Shown here: positions 8,796 through 16,242 of the stretch, in pieces
Layout of the letters: the number at the start of each line of letters is the position of its first letter
Position numbering within the stretch: the stretch's first letter is position 1
Assembly: GCF_003355455.1 (NCBI RefSeq)
Contig: NZ_CP031357.1
Coordinates: forward strand, 908,501-972,500
Source: Erythrobacter aureus
Lineage (GTDB): Bacteria; Pseudomonadota; Alphaproteobacteria; Sphingomonadales; Sphingomonadaceae
Direction: 5' to 3'
Length of the DNA: 64,000 nucleotides
Translations under genes and position numbers: made by a program
Notes under the pieces: generated by a model
What the model saw: only the letters and a program-made list of their open reading frames with translations
What the model was told of the DNA's origin: nothing
Database searches by the model: none

Positions 8796-9853
8796 TCGGC
8801 CACTCGCCGCACGGGCACCGGGATGTTGCAGATATCGGCACCGCCAGCCGGTACGTTGAAGAACGGATCGCGGCGATTGGCCCGCGCATCGGCATAGCGC
8901 GCGAAGGTCTCGCCCCCGGTGGAGAGGTATTCGAAGGCAGGTCGCTCGGCTTCGGGCAGGTCGCTGGCAACGCGCACCGAAAGGATTGGGACGCGCTTGC
9001 TCTCGTCTTCGTAAAAACCGAGCTGTCCCTTGCCGCGCGGCAGCGAAGAAAGGTGCTCTATCCCTTCCACGATGCGCCCGACCAGCGCGATATTGCGGTC
9101 GAGATGGCGCGGCGCATGGCCGATGACAGTATAGAGTTCCGCCCCCGTGCCTGCATCGGGCGCCAGGTTCCGGCCAACGCCGACCATGCCATAGCAGTGC
9201 ACGGGCCAGGCGATGTCCCGGTGTTTGGGTTGGAATTCGGCTTCCATGCCGACCGGCCACCCCCCGATATAGGCGGTTTCGAGTGCGTAGCTGTCGCCCT
9301 TCTGGCGTGACAACGCCTCCCGAAACTGCGCTCCGTCGGGGATGATTCCTTGTTCCACCAGCCCCTTGATCCAACTCGTCCGCAAGACTGCGCTGAGCGG
9401 GTAATAGGATGGATCCCCGCCCGGATCGCGCGGGTACTCGAAGACGTAATCTCTCTCATGCGTCTCCGCGAGCCCTTCCGGCAGCGGTTTCGCCGCTCCA
9501 TCGGTTTCCGGATTGTCGTAATTCGGATCGCCCCACTGCACGACGTAATTGTCCTGAACGCGGTTGACGGTGATGCCGTCGTACCACTGCGCGCGTGCGA
9601 GCGTGCGAATGTTGTCGACCCAGCTCTGGCTGAAGGGTTCTGGCATAAGCTGGATGACGACGGTGCGTCCCGACCCGTTTGCCGCAGGCGCCAATGTCAT
9701 CACGATGAGGTCTTGCGCCGGGATATCGAGCCACTCTTCCACCGGAGCCTCGGCCACGATCTGGTTGGGCGAGGGCGCTGCGGGCGCATCCTGCGCCAGA
9801 GCGGGAGAAGTGAGCGCAAACAGCGCGGCGAGCGAAATCAGCGGCTTCGTCAT
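8792..9853 (-). CDS. Secreted peptidyl-prolyl isomerase of the cyclophilin type
   Basis: This 353-residue protein has a cleavable signal peptide (MTKPLISLAALFALTSPALA, then QDAPAAP) and is expected in the periplasm. It then carries a divergent, enlarged cyclophilin domain. Visible family elements are WYDGITVNRVQDNYVVQWGDP in the position of the FHRVIPGFMIQGGDP strand, HCYGMVGVGR in place of the KxxGxLSMAR strand, and HLDRNIALVGRIVEGIEHL. Several isomerase active-site residues are not standard, so the activity is uncertain. The ATG at 9853 is chosen because it begins the signal peptide. It shares a transcript with the DUF1905 gene, with overlapping stop and start. Confidence 0.85.
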   Translation of the reverse strand: MTKPLISLAALFALTSPALAQDAPAAPSPNQIVAEAPVEEWLDIPAQDLIVMTLAPAANGSGRTVVIQLMPEPFSQSWVDNIRTLARAQWYDGITVNRVQDNYVVQWGDPNYDNPETDGAAKPLPEGLAETHERDYVFEYPRDPGGDPSYYPLSAVLRTSWIKGLVEQGIIPDGAQFREALSRQKGDSYALETAYIGGWPVGMEAEFQPKHRDIAWPVHCYGMVGVGRNLAPDAGTGAELYTVIGHAPRHLDRNIALVGRIVEGIEHLSSLPRGKGQLGFYEDESKRVPILSVRVASDLPEAERPAFEYLSTGGETFARYADARANRRDPFFNVPAGGADICNIPVPVRRVAD

Positions 9854-10161
9854 GGCGGAAGCGGTGCCACCAAGCGCGCCAAAACGAAAGCCCCCTCTCG
9901 CACATTGTAGGGGCGGGAGGGGACTTCGAGGTGGTGTTCGCAGGGTATGCCTGATCCGCGCAGCACCGCCACTAGGGACGGTTGTACACCGAATCCGCAT
10001 TTTGAGAACCTTTGCGTTCCGCTTCGGCTTGCGAAACCCACCGGTCGCCGCTAGACGCGCGCGTTCTTGGTTGGCCTACCGCGTTGTGCGCTGCTCGAGG
10101 CCGGGCTCGCTGAAGCGGGTCCCGCGCTCGAGTAACGAAGTGGCAGCGCAACCGAGAATGC
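9854..10161. other. Intergenic stretch between the cyclophilin gene and tRNA-Ser
   Basis: This 308-base stretch should hold the promoters of the minus-strand cyclophilin gene and the plus-strand tRNA. I see only an imperfect GC hairpin near 9890-9920 and no convincing coding sequence. I cannot point to definite -35/-10 boxes. Confidence 0.5.
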
Positions 10162-10252
10162 GGAGCAGTGGCCGAGTGGTCGAAGGCGCACGCCTGGAAA
10201 GTGTGTATACGGTAACCCCGTATCGAGGGTTCGAATCCCTCCTGCTCCGCCA
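10162..10252 (+). tRNA. tRNA-Ser (anticodon GGA)
   Basis: The 91-base sequence folds as a class II tRNA. The acceptor arms GGAGCAG and CTGCTCC pair, with discriminator G and an encoded CCA at 10250-10252. The anticodon stem CACGC/GTGTG encloses the loop CTGGAAA, giving anticodon GGA, which reads UCC and UCU serine codons. A long variable arm (TATACGG/CCGTATC) is present, as expected for tRNA-Ser. The T-arm has GGTTCGAATCC. Confidence 0.97.
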
Positions 10253-10593
10253 TTTCACCCCCTGCGCCGAAGACGGGAAGGCTGCGATCGGGTGCCAGTA
10301 TCCCATATGGGATATTAGGCCTTCGCTTCCTGCCTGATAGCCATCCTCTCACAAGCAGCGCCAACGGGCGCTGGTCGGTTCGAGATGAATGGGAGGGCCG
10401 TATTGCCCCGTGACGTGTCATATGCGCCGCAGCGAAGTGCTGTGCCGGGATAAGGCGGGTTCACCCTTCATCGAGTTCTTCGAAGCGTCACCGGCGATCC
10501 GCAGCGCTTCGTTGCGCGGCGGCGGACCATCTCGCCCCTCCAGGTGCAGACCCGTCGCCGCTTCGGCATTCAACAAGCGAAAGGTCCGTTCAC
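10253..10593. other. Intergenic stretch between tRNA-Ser and the small repeat protein
   Basis: This 341-base stretch contains the perfect palindrome at 10299-10314 (listed separately) and the presumed promoter and leader of the small secreted protein at 10594. I see no other convincing gene. The short frames here lack a ribosome binding site and any recognisable protein character. Confidence 0.55.
10299..10314. promoter_or_regulatory. Palindrome, variant of the TGTCCCA-NN-TGGGACA motif
   Basis: TATCCCATATGGGATA is a perfect 16-bp palindrome. It matches the two ATGTCCCA-NN-TGGGACAT sites at 11254 and 13090, except for a symmetrical G-to-A change in each arm. It lies 47 bases after the tRNA and 279 bases before the small repeat-protein gene. 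A role as an operator is inference from similarity only. Because the match is weaker and the gene far away, this is the least certain of the three. Confidence 0.45.
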
Positions 10594-10905
10594 ATGCGTA
10601 TTCCAGTTATCGCCCTCTCGATCACGCTAGCAATCGGGACAATGCCTGCTTTCCTGGCGCCCCTCTCGGCTCAACAATCCTCGGTCGAGGTCGTCAAGGA
10701 CGGTTCGTGCCCCACGGGTTTCAAAGCGAGCGGATCGTCCTGCAAGTCTTCGGGCAAGGTTGCGATCGTTCGGCTGGGGTCGTGCCCTACCGGCTTCAAG
10801 AGCTCGGGAAATTACTGCGTCGGTGATAAGGGCGATTATGCAGAGGTGCGCGATGGATCGTGCCCCTCCGGTCTCAAGTCCTCGGGCCGCTACTGCATCA
10901 AGTAA
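10594..10905 (+). CDS. Small secreted protein with three Cys-containing tandem repeats
   Basis: I do not recognise a named family for this 103-residue protein. It has a signal peptide (cleavage predicted after APLSA) and a mature part of about 76 residues made of three copies of a unit of about 22-25 residues. The copies are DGSCPTGFKASGSSC, LGSCPTGFKSSGNYC and DGSCPSGLKSSGRYC. Each unit has two cysteines nine residues apart, six in all, which suggests three intra-repeat disulfides in a small envelope or extracellular protein. GAAAGG upstream supports the ATG. A good terminator follows at 10927-10961, so it appears to be a single-gene unit. Confidence 0.78.
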   Translation: MRIPVIALSITLAIGTMPAFLAPLSAQQSSVEVVKDGSCPTGFKASGSSCKSSGKVAIVRLGSCPTGFKSSGNYCVGDKGDYAEVRDGSCPSGLKSSGRYCIK

Positions 10906-10926
10906 CCGCAATCCGAAGAACGCGGC

Positions 10927-10961
10927 GGGCAGCATCGTTCAGACACGGTGCTGCCCATTTT
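10927..10961 (+). terminator. Rho-independent terminator after the small repeat-protein gene
   Basis: The arms GGGCAGCATCGT (10927-10938) and ACGGTGCTGCCC (10945-10956) pair over 12 bp with one G-T wobble around a 6-base loop, followed by ATTTT. It begins 21 bases after the stop codon. Confidence 0.8.
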
Positions 10962-11119
10962 CCATGGCTGCACCGATACGCAATGCGTGGCGCTTCGCCC
11001 TCGGCAGGATGCTCGGCGCGTCCTCCCAACGATAGGGCAGTTTCGCGGATCGATGGCGCGGCGGCCGTGTCACTCGCCAACCCTTGTCTGCGTTCTCACG
11101 CAACCGTCCGGGACGGGGA

Positions 11120-11147
11120 GGGGCCGTTCGCGGATACGAACGGCCCC
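11120..11147. other. Perfect 11-bp hairpin in the leader of the LuxR-hydrolase gene
   Basis: GGGGCCGTTCG and CGAACGGCCCC form a perfect 11-bp stem with loop CGGATA. No T-tract follows, so it is not a typical terminator. It stands about 105 bases before the ATGTCCCA palindrome and might be a transcript structure or a protein site. Confidence 0.5.
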
Positions 11148-11253
11148 GGCGGGACGAACGATGACAAGCATCATCACGGGTCGCAACTGTGTCCCGCCAA
11201 GTAAAATGCCCGGCCAGTCCACCACTGTATAGGAGTGGGTTTTATTTGCGCGC

Positions 11254-11271
11254 ATGTCCCAAATGGGACAT
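11254..11271. promoter_or_regulatory. Palindromic operator candidate upstream of the LuxR-hydrolase gene
   Basis: ATGTCCCA-AA-TGGGACAT has two perfect 8-bp arms. It ends 69 bases before the preferred start codon of the regulator gene. The same arms recur at 13090-13107, 58 bases before the start of the next gene. The shared position suggests a common operator, perhaps for the regulator itself (inference). Confidence 0.62.
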
Positions 11272-11340
11272 TCCGGGGTTGTTCGATCGGCCCTAGTTCA
11301 GCTTGCTGACCATCTCAGTCCAGCGGATCGCAACGCTCTT

Positions 11341-12990
11341 ATGCCTATCAAACTCAACTCGACCCAGCTCGAGGACGTGGTCGCACAGACCTATTCGGCA
11401 ATTGCGCGCCCTGACCGTGTGATCGAATTGCTCGGGACGGTTTCCCGGTTTCCCGAACGCAGTGCCGACAGCACCAGTGCGCTCGAAACGCATCTCGCGA
11501 ATGCTGCCAGCATCATCGATCAGATGTATCCGCACAATGCCGACGATCTTGCCGCGCTGGATACCCAAGGCGATCGCGTGCCGGATAGCGATCTGGCAAT
11601 GGATGCCGCGCAGCGGGTCGTTCATGTGAACACCGCCATCCTGGCCGACCCGGCTTTCATACCCGGCCAGTTCCTGCCCGATTGGGTACTCGACGGCGTG
11701 GGCAGGGGGGTGCCGGAACGAGAGTGCCTGCCACGCAACGAGACCCCGCGACTGGTGCGCCTCCATTGCAGCGAGGACGATGTCGATGGTAGCTGGTTCA
11801 TGGTTCGCCGCGAAGAACTTAGCGAAGGGCTGCGCTATCATTTCTTCGCCGTTCGCATGCAGTGGGACGACCGCCACGGCCTGAGCTTTCAGGACGCCCT
11901 TGGCCTTTCCGACGTGGAAACCATGCTTTTGCGCCACTTGGTTCGTGGAGGCACCCTGCGCGGTTTCGCCGATCGCCGAGATCGCTCACTGGGTACAGTG
12001 CGCAATCAGATGAAGGTCCTGCAGCGCAAATTGGGCGTCCGTTCGAAAGAAGAGGTGCTGCTGCTTTATGCCGGTTTCGCGAGCACCATGGATGGGAGCG
12101 CCAACCGCACCAGCCCGGCGCCGCATGAATGCACCAACCTCCTTCATTCAGACGATGGCAGTATCGCATGGGAAGAGATGGGCGATCCACAGGGCAGGCC
12201 GGTGGTGTTCTTTCATCCGCTGGAAGGCGCGTTGATGCCGAACCGGGCCGAACGCGCTTTCCGACAGCACGGTTTGCGGATCATCGCCCCATGGCGTCCG
12301 TTTCACGGTGACACATCCGGCGAAGGGTTCGGCCAGGACGGAATCGAATCCTTCGCAGCAAAGCTCAGCGGTTTGCTCGAACAGCTCGATGTGTCACGCG
12401 CCACGGCCTTCGCGACGCAGGCGGGCGCACCGTATATGATGGCCTGTATCAAGCGGTCGCCGGCTATTTTCGATCGCGCGATCGGCGCAGGAGCATTCCT
12501 ACCGATCGGAACCGAAAGCGAAATGGGCCTGATCCCAGCCAGCCACCGAATGTCGATACGCGCCGTTCGTACCGCCCCCGCCGTTGCCCGGATGTATCAG
12601 CGGGGCATGCTGGCCGCGATCGGCAGCGGGTCTTTCCACCGGTTCGTCGAGGACTTCTACGATGGGTATCAACGCGAACTGGACGCCGTACGGCATCCGG
12701 AACTGCTGAGCGTTTTCCGGCGCGCTGCCAGCTATTCCATAACGAGCACACTCGATGGCCCGATAGATACGATGCAGTTCTGGGCGAGCGACTGGTCGGA
12801 GCTGTTTGCCGATATCGAGGTGCCGCTGTCGCTTATGTATGGCACTCACGACGCGAACATGCCTCGTGCGCTGGTCGAAGCGGTCAGCGCTCGGCTCGGC
12901 CTGCGGCGCGCCAGCTTCATCGAGAATGCGGGCAGCTTTCTGCTGATGGACAGCCCCGAGGCAGTCGCACGGCTGCTGTCGGAACGGTAA
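11341..12990 (+). CDS. LuxR-type regulator fused to a degenerate alpha/beta-hydrolase domain
   Basis: The 549-residue protein has three parts. Residues 1 to about 190 form an N-terminal region of the kind found in sphingomonad LuxR-type regulators (VVAQTYSAIARPDRVIELL). A GerE/LuxR helix-turn-helix follows at about 195-245 (LSDVETMLLRHLVRGGTLRG through KVLQRKLGVRSKEEVLLLY). Residues 270-549 form an alpha/beta-hydrolase fold (GDPQGRPVVFFHPLEG, LRIIAPWRPFHG). The nucleophile elbow reads FATQAGAPY, so Ser is Gln360. The acid survives in YGTHDANMP, but the His position reads NAGSFLLMD (Ser532). It should therefore bind rather than hydrolyse a ligand and act as a sensor (inference). ATG 11341 is preferred because the earlier in-frame ATGs at 11254 and 11263 lie inside the palindrome, but the ribosome site is weak for all. 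Confidence 0.85.
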   Translation: MPIKLNSTQLEDVVAQTYSAIARPDRVIELLGTVSRFPERSADSTSALETHLANAASIIDQMYPHNADDLAALDTQGDRVPDSDLAMDAAQRVVHVNTAILADPAFIPGQFLPDWVLDGVGRGVPERECLPRNETPRLVRLHCSEDDVDGSWFMVRREELSEGLRYHFFAVRMQWDDRHGLSFQDALGLSDVETMLLRHLVRGGTLRGFADRRDRSLGTVRNQMKVLQRKLGVRSKEEVLLLYAGFASTMDGSANRTSPAPHECTNLLHSDDGSIAWEEMGDPQGRPVVFFHPLEGALMPNRAERAFRQHGLRIIAPWRPFHGDTSGEGFGQDGIESFAAKLSGLLEQLDVSRATAFATQAGAPYMMACIKRSPAIFDRAIGAGAFLPIGTESEMGLIPASHRMSIRAVRTAPAVARMYQRGMLAAIGSGSFHRFVEDFYDGYQRELDAVRHPELLSVFRRAASYSITSTLDGPIDTMQFWASDWSELFADIEVPLSLMYGTHDANMPRALVEAVSARLGLRRASFIENAGSFLLMDSPEAVARLLSER

Positions 12991-13034
12991 ACGAAACCGC
13001 CCGGCATTTTGGCGACGGTGACTCGGGGGAGCTT

Positions 13035-13050
13035 GGTACCGCCCGGTACC
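13035..13050. promoter_or_regulatory. GGTACC repeat pair upstream of the autotransporter gene
   Basis: GGTACC-GCCC-GGTACC is two copies of a 6-bp palindrome four bases apart, 40 bases upstream of the ATGTCCCA palindrome. It may be an additional protein-binding site. A chance occurrence cannot be excluded. Confidence 0.3.
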
Positions 13051-13089
13051 GTGCGCGGCCCGCCCGACCCACCCAGAGAGCGTTTCGTA

Positions 13090-13107
13090 ATGTCCCATCT
13101 GGGACAT
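13090..13107. promoter_or_regulatory. Palindromic operator candidate upstream of the PKD autotransporter gene
   Basis: ATGTCCCA-TC-TGGGACAT has the same perfect 8-bp arms and 2-bp centre spacing as the site at 11254-11271. It ends 58 bases before the start of the autotransporter gene. Two identical pairs of arms in front of adjacent genes are unlikely by chance and suggest shared control (inference). Confidence 0.65.
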
Positions 13108-13165
13108 GCCGTTGTATTTCCCGGCTCTTTATTCGGAACCCCAGTTTCCAAACCAGGGGTTATGC

Positions 13166-16102
13166 ATGTCTGCCAAACGTATTTTTTCCGCAATCGCACT
13201 GTCTTCCGCATCCTGTCTCGCACTTGCTACTCCAGCCAAGGCGGTCACGGGAAACAGTCCGATCATCCAGGGTTTTCAGACCGCGGGTTCGATCTGCCGG
13301 ATCAATTTCCGTTACACGGTCAGGGGATCCGAAAATGATTTCAATCAGAACGATCTCTTTCACGAGGTTCTGACCGATGCGGGCGGCGGCAACATCACGA
13401 CCCCGCGGCTGCTCAGTGTTCTGACCAGCGGGAGCCGTTCGCGGGCCACGCAGATCGATCTGTCGTCTGCCGGATTGCGAGGGGGCGGCAGCGCGCCCTA
13501 TGTCGCGATCTACGATACCGATGCGGCCGGTACGCGCGAGCAGTTGGTCGGTCGCACCCAGGTGAACCTTGCGCAGATGGCGTCCGTACAGGGCGAATGT
13601 GCGGCAGTGGCACGGAAATTCGGCTATGCGGCAAATACCGCGCCGGTTACCGAGGCCGGTGCGGATCAATCCGTCACCGCCGGATCGCAGGTGACGCTCG
13701 ATGGCAGTGGAACCAGCGATCCCGACGGCGATACGCTGACCTATAGCTGGACGCAGGTTTCCGGCCCGTCGGCTGCCATCAGCAACGCCAATCAGGCGGT
13801 GGCCCAGGTCCAGACCCAGGCCGGCCCTTCGGCAACATATGTTTTCGAACTGACGGCAACAGATCCCAGCGGTGCGTCGAACAGCGATCGGGTGACTATC
13901 CAGACGCTTGGACAGGGTGGCGTGGTCGTACCCGTGAACAGCCCGCCTGTAGCCGATGCCGGGCCGGATGCCACTATCGCTTCCGGGGCAACGCTGGTTC
14001 GGTTGGATGCTACAGGGTCAAGCGACCCCGATGGTGACACGCTGAGTTTTCAGTGGACACAGGTTTCCGGTCCAAACGTGACTTTGCGCAATTCCAATCT
14101 TGCCAACGCCACCTTTAGTGCTCCTTCCGGGATCGCCGCGCAGCAGCAGCTCGTTTTCCAGGTCACCGTAACCGACCCGGGCGGGCTATCTGCCACGGAT
14201 ACAGTGACTTATACCGTTAGCGGCAATCGCGCTCCGGTGGCCGATGCCGGTAGCGACAGGACGGTTGAAGGCGGCACTGCCGTCACGCTGGATGCCACGA
14301 GTTCTTCGGATCCCGACGGCGACACGTTGAGCTACAGCTTTCGCCAGACGGGCGGGCCGAATGTGGCTCTGAGCGGCGACAACACGGCCACGCCAAGCTT
14401 CACGGCCCCTCTCGGCACGCCGACCGCACAGACATTGACCTTTGAAGTCACCGTCGATGATGGACAGGAAACGGCGACGGACAGCGTGGTCGTCACGGTG
14501 TCGCCAAACAGTGCGCCGAACGCCGATGCAGGCGCGGATATCGGACCTGTCGACGAAGGTAATTTGGTGACCTTGAACGGGTCGGCATCGAGCGATCCCG
14601 ATGGCGATAGTGTCAGCTATAGCTGGACGCAGATTTCCGGCCCGTCGGTGGTGCTGGCCGGTCGCACCAGCGCGCAAGCCAGCTTCACCGCGCCCGGCGT
14701 CAACGGGACGCAGGATCTGGTCTTCGAACTGACGGTCGATGACGGCCAGCGACAGTCGACCGACCGGGTGCGTGTGAGGGTGCGGGAACGCGGTTCGATC
14801 ACCATTGTTCAAAGGGTGATCGGCGACGATGTGACGGTTGGGTATTCAAGCAATGTTCCCGGCCTTGCCGCCCAACTGACCACGTCGAACGGTATCGGAA
14901 AAATCACCGCCACCGATGTCAGCGCCGGCAATTACAGCTTCAGCGTGGATGACCTGCGAGTGCAGGGTTATGCCCTGACGGCTCTCGCCTGTTCGGATAC
15001 CGACAGTATCGTGACCAGCGGCGGCGGCTCGGGTTCGGTGGCGATCGCCCTGTCTCCGGGCGAAAGCCTGACCTGCACCGTGACGCTGGCCGATACGCGC
15101 AGCGCCGCGCAGCGGGCGATCGGCGAATTCATCGGCGGGCGTAATGCCCTGCTGCTCGCCAACCAGCCGAATTTCCAGCGCCGCCTGGACCGGGTGAAGG
15201 GCCGGCAGGCCGCCGGTGGCAGCGCGATGATCGGCCAGGTTCCGGTTCCGGGAAGCGGCAATCTTCCGGCGCAGGTCAATGTCACGCGATCGAGCAAGAG
15301 CATCTCGACCAGCCTGGCGATGGCGCAATCCGCGCTGGGTGGCCCTGATGGTGGGGGCAAGCTCGACATCTGGTTCGAGGGCTCGCTGGCGGATGTCTCG
15401 CTAGGCAATAATCGGGGCGAGTTCGCATTGGGCTATTTCGGGATCGACTATCTGGTCCAGGACGGCCTCCTGATCGGTGCACTGGCTCAATTCGACCGCT
15501 TCGACAGCGACGATGCGTTGGCGACCGGGCAGAGCGAAGGGGATGGGTGGATGGTCGGCCCATATCTGACCGCCCGGCTTGCACCGCGTTTCTACATCGA
15601 TGCGCGTATTGCTTTCGGTGGATCGGACAACAGCGTCTCGCCCCTGGGCACTTATGCCGACGGATACGAGACCGACCGTATCCTCGCCAGTGCTTCCGCG
15701 ATTGGCGATCTGGATCTAGGCGATGGCTTCACATTGTGGCCCGAACTCGGCCTGCGCTATATCCGCGAGGATATCGATGGCTATGTCGATACGCTTGGCG
15801 TGGCCGTGCCCGATGCGGTGATCGATCAGGGTGAACTCGCGCTCAGCCCGCGGCTGGATTATCGCTCGATCTCGCAAGAGGGGTGGGTTTTCGCACCTTA
15901 CGCCGAGTTCGAAGGTGTGCTGACTTTCGGTGCGGACGCCTTCTCGGCGGTCGATAACGGTCTGCGCGGCCGGGGCGCGCTGGGGCTCGACATCTCCTCG
16001 CCGGGCGGCCTGCGGTTCGGCGTTTCGGGCTTCTACGATGGTATCGGCGAAGACGGTTTCGAAGCCGCTGGTGTGACGGCGACCGTATCGCTTTCATTCT
16101 GA
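13166..16102 (+). CDS. PKD-repeat autotransporter (type V secretion) surface protein
   Basis: This 978-residue protein begins with a signal peptide (MSAKRIFSAIALSSASCLAL, then ATPAKA). An N-terminal region of about 130 residues of unknown fold follows. Four PKD-like beta-sandwich repeats span roughly residues 157-543, each with the SSDPDGDTLSYSWTQVSGP signature. A short SpaA/transthyretin-like segment (ITIVQRVIGDDVTVGY) follows near 545-650. The C-terminal 270 residues form an outer-membrane beta-barrel ending ATVSLSF, with a terminal Phe. The barrel fits an autotransporter translocator that exports its own PKD passenger, probably for adhesion or polymer binding. AGGGG ends six bases before the ATG, and a strong terminator follows. 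Confidence 0.88.
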   Translation: MSAKRIFSAIALSSASCLALATPAKAVTGNSPIIQGFQTAGSICRINFRYTVRGSENDFNQNDLFHEVLTDAGGGNITTPRLLSVLTSGSRSRATQIDLSSAGLRGGGSAPYVAIYDTDAAGTREQLVGRTQVNLAQMASVQGECAAVARKFGYAANTAPVTEAGADQSVTAGSQVTLDGSGTSDPDGDTLTYSWTQVSGPSAAISNANQAVAQVQTQAGPSATYVFELTATDPSGASNSDRVTIQTLGQGGVVVPVNSPPVADAGPDATIASGATLVRLDATGSSDPDGDTLSFQWTQVSGPNVTLRNSNLANATFSAPSGIAAQQQLVFQVTVTDPGGLSATDTVTYTVSGNRAPVADAGSDRTVEGGTAVTLDATSSSDPDGDTLSYSFRQTGGPNVALSGDNTATPSFTAPLGTPTAQTLTFEVTVDDGQETATDSVVVTVSPNSAPNADAGADIGPVDEGNLVTLNGSASSDPDGDSVSYSWTQISGPSVVLAGRTSAQASFTAPGVNGTQDLVFELTVDDGQRQSTDRVRVRVRERGSITIVQRVIGDDVTVGYSSNVPGLAAQLTTSNGIGKITATDVSAGNYSFSVDDLRVQGYALTALACSDTDSIVTSGGGSGSVAIALSPGESLTCTVTLADTRSAAQRAIGEFIGGRNALLLANQPNFQRRLDRVKGRQAAGGSAMIGQVPVPGSGNLPAQVNVTRSSKSISTSLAMAQSALGGPDGGGKLDIWFEGSLADVSLGNNRGEFALGYFGIDYLVQDGLLIGALAQFDRFDSDDALATGQSEGDGWMVGPYLTARLAPRFYIDARIAFGGSDNSVSPLGTYADGYETDRILASASAIGDLDLGDGFTLWPELGLRYIREDIDGYVDTLGVAVPDAVIDQGELALSPRLDYRSISQEGWVFAPYAEFEGVLTFGADAFSAVDNGLRGRGALGLDISSPGGLRFGVSGFYDGIGEDGFEAAGVTATVSLSF

Positions 16103-16124
16103 TCGCTGCAAGTCGACAAGACAG

Positions 16125-16165
16125 AAGGGGCGTCGCGAGCCATGCTCGCGGCGCCTCTTCTTTTT
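16125..16165 (+). terminator. Rho-independent terminator after the autotransporter gene
   Basis: The arms AAGGGGCGTCGCGAG (16125-16139) and CTCGCGGCGCCTCTT (16145-16159) pair over 15 bp with two wobbles around a 5-base loop, followed by CTTTTT. It separates the autotransporter unit from the acetate locus. Confidence 0.88.
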
Positions 16166-16193
16166 GGCCTTCCCGCCTGCCGAGATGAGAATA

Positions 16194-16204
16194 AGACGAA
16201 GGTC
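16194..16204 (+). promoter_or_regulatory. AGACGAAGGTC motif upstream of the DUF294-symporter operon
   Basis: This 11-base word, 38 bases before the DUF294 start, is identical to the one between acs and the porin gene at 27025-27035. See that entry for the caution about a third copy. Confidence 0.35.
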
Positions 16205-16242
16205 GATGCGACTTGAAACCGGATCGGTGCTAGGTTTCGCGC

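Larger units (their letters stand above)
10906..11340. other. Intergenic stretch before the LuxR-hydrolase gene
   Basis: This 435-base stretch holds a rho-independent terminator (10927-10961), a perfect 11-bp hairpin (11120-11147) and the ATGTCCCA palindrome (11254-11271). The remainder should contain the promoter of the regulator gene. I see no protein-coding gene in it. Confidence 0.6.
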
